Shown here in pieces: positions 63,655 through 64,000 of a stretch of DNA of 64,000 nt. Source of the stretch: Heracleum sosnowskyi (taxonomy: Eukaryota; Streptophyta; Magnoliopsida; Apiales; Apiaceae); the NCBI GenBank assembly GCA_030848705.1, contig CM061244.1, positions 51,935,190-51,999,189 of the forward strand, written 5' to 3'. The translations under genes were made by a program, and so were the position numbers. Positions within the stretch are counted from its first letter, which is position 1. Each line of letters starts with the position of its first letter. Below the pieces are notes generated by a model. The model was not told the origin of the DNA. It did no database searches and saw only the letters and a list, made by a program, of their open reading frames with translations.

Positions 63655-64000
63655 TGTTAATCCCAGACAATGAACCAAGATTGTAGAAGGGGGGGGGGGT
63701 TTGAATATAATCTTTAAAAACTTTTCAATTATTGATAGTGAAAATATGAAAAAGAAAACAAGAACAGAAACACAAATAAGATGATACAAGAATTAAAAAT
63801 TCAGGTGGATTGTTTTTGTCCACCTGAGGGATTTTTATTGAAGAAATCTCTGTGATGTTTATGAATAAACACACAGCCGCAAGTACAAAACTCTAGCTTC
63901 AGCAACTTACAAATTATACTGCTTTGTGCTCTCTAAATTGCTAAAACCTGATTTCTTGGTTCTAGAGTTATGCTACTACTTGGTTATATAACCCAAGTTT
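63655..64000 (-). mobile_element. Element H: LTR of a reverse-oriented copia element, 3' end
   Basis: Begins TGTTAATCCCAGAC at 63655 inside F's env-like ORF, then the C-rich hairpin signature in reverse (GTAGAAG, an 11-G run, TTTGAA). It matches the left ends of G and A in layout, so this is the 3' end of a minus-strand LTR. Predicted left TSD ATGTT (63650-63654). It runs off the window, so a solo LTR cannot be excluded. No gene in it. Confidence 0.75.
63677..63714 (-). other. LTR-terminal C-rich hairpin (element H)
   Basis: Arms AAGATTGTA (63677-63685) and TATAATCTT (63706-63714), 8 of 9 positions paired, around an 11-C loop in element sense. Confidence 0.65.

Overview
The window is plant nuclear DNA made almost entirely of nested LTR retrotransposons. 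I found no host gene, tRNA, rRNA or CRISPR array. The copia pol proteins, SIRE/Maximus-type extra 3' ORFs, an Athila-type gypsy element and a chromovirus with a Met-tRNA primer site point to a eudicot with a large repetitive genome. An asterid is my guess, with low confidence.

Eight elements can be separated by their LTR ends, target-site duplications (TSDs), primer-binding sites (PBS) and polypurine tracts (PPT). F (copia, +) is the oldest host. It is visible as 47033-47273 and 57928-63654. B (copia SIRE-like, +, about 1608-47032) inserted into F's protease region; the right-hand TSD would be CTGGT. A (copia, -, 1-1607) inserted into B's pol between integrase and RT. D (Athila gypsy, -, 5058-28257, TSD TGTCC) inserted into B's env-like ORF. 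C (copia SIRE-like, +, 15615-27827, TSD GAAAA with one change on the left) inserted into D's right LTR. E (chromovirus-type gypsy, +, 33051-47026, TSD TTAAC, LTRs of about 4.75 kb) inserted one base from the 3' end of B's LTR. G (copia, -, 47274-57922, TSD GGAAG/AGAAG) and H (-, from 63655 to the window end) inserted into F.

State of the elements: D is the most intact, with gag and pol in one frame separated only by a UAG, an extra ORF and LTRs with about four differences by eye. C has near-identical LTRs but two gag frameshifts and two pol nonsense codons. G has lost its integrase core. F is a pseudogene. E combines almost identical LTRs with a ruined pol, as expected of a family mobilised in trans.

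Most interesting patterns: (1) each element carries its own short motif, repeated in clusters in its LTR, spacers and sometimes disordered coding regions (B ATCAACGAA, C AAACTCTGA, G AATCCTGAT, F GACTTTGCGATATAG, A ACYATCGAAT, D CGCGGGCGCGC, E ACAGTATWTTGAACTGTA). This could be an element-specific recognition code. (2) A C-rich hairpin near the LTR 3' end of A, B, G and H keeps a 9-bp stem while the stem sequence changes. (3) Copies of the PPT core GGGGGAG recur at equivalent internal positions. (4) In C and G the gag and pol frames cannot be joined by simple frameshifting, and a TGATTGCAGGG acceptor-like site sits at the junction. All of these are read by eye and untested.
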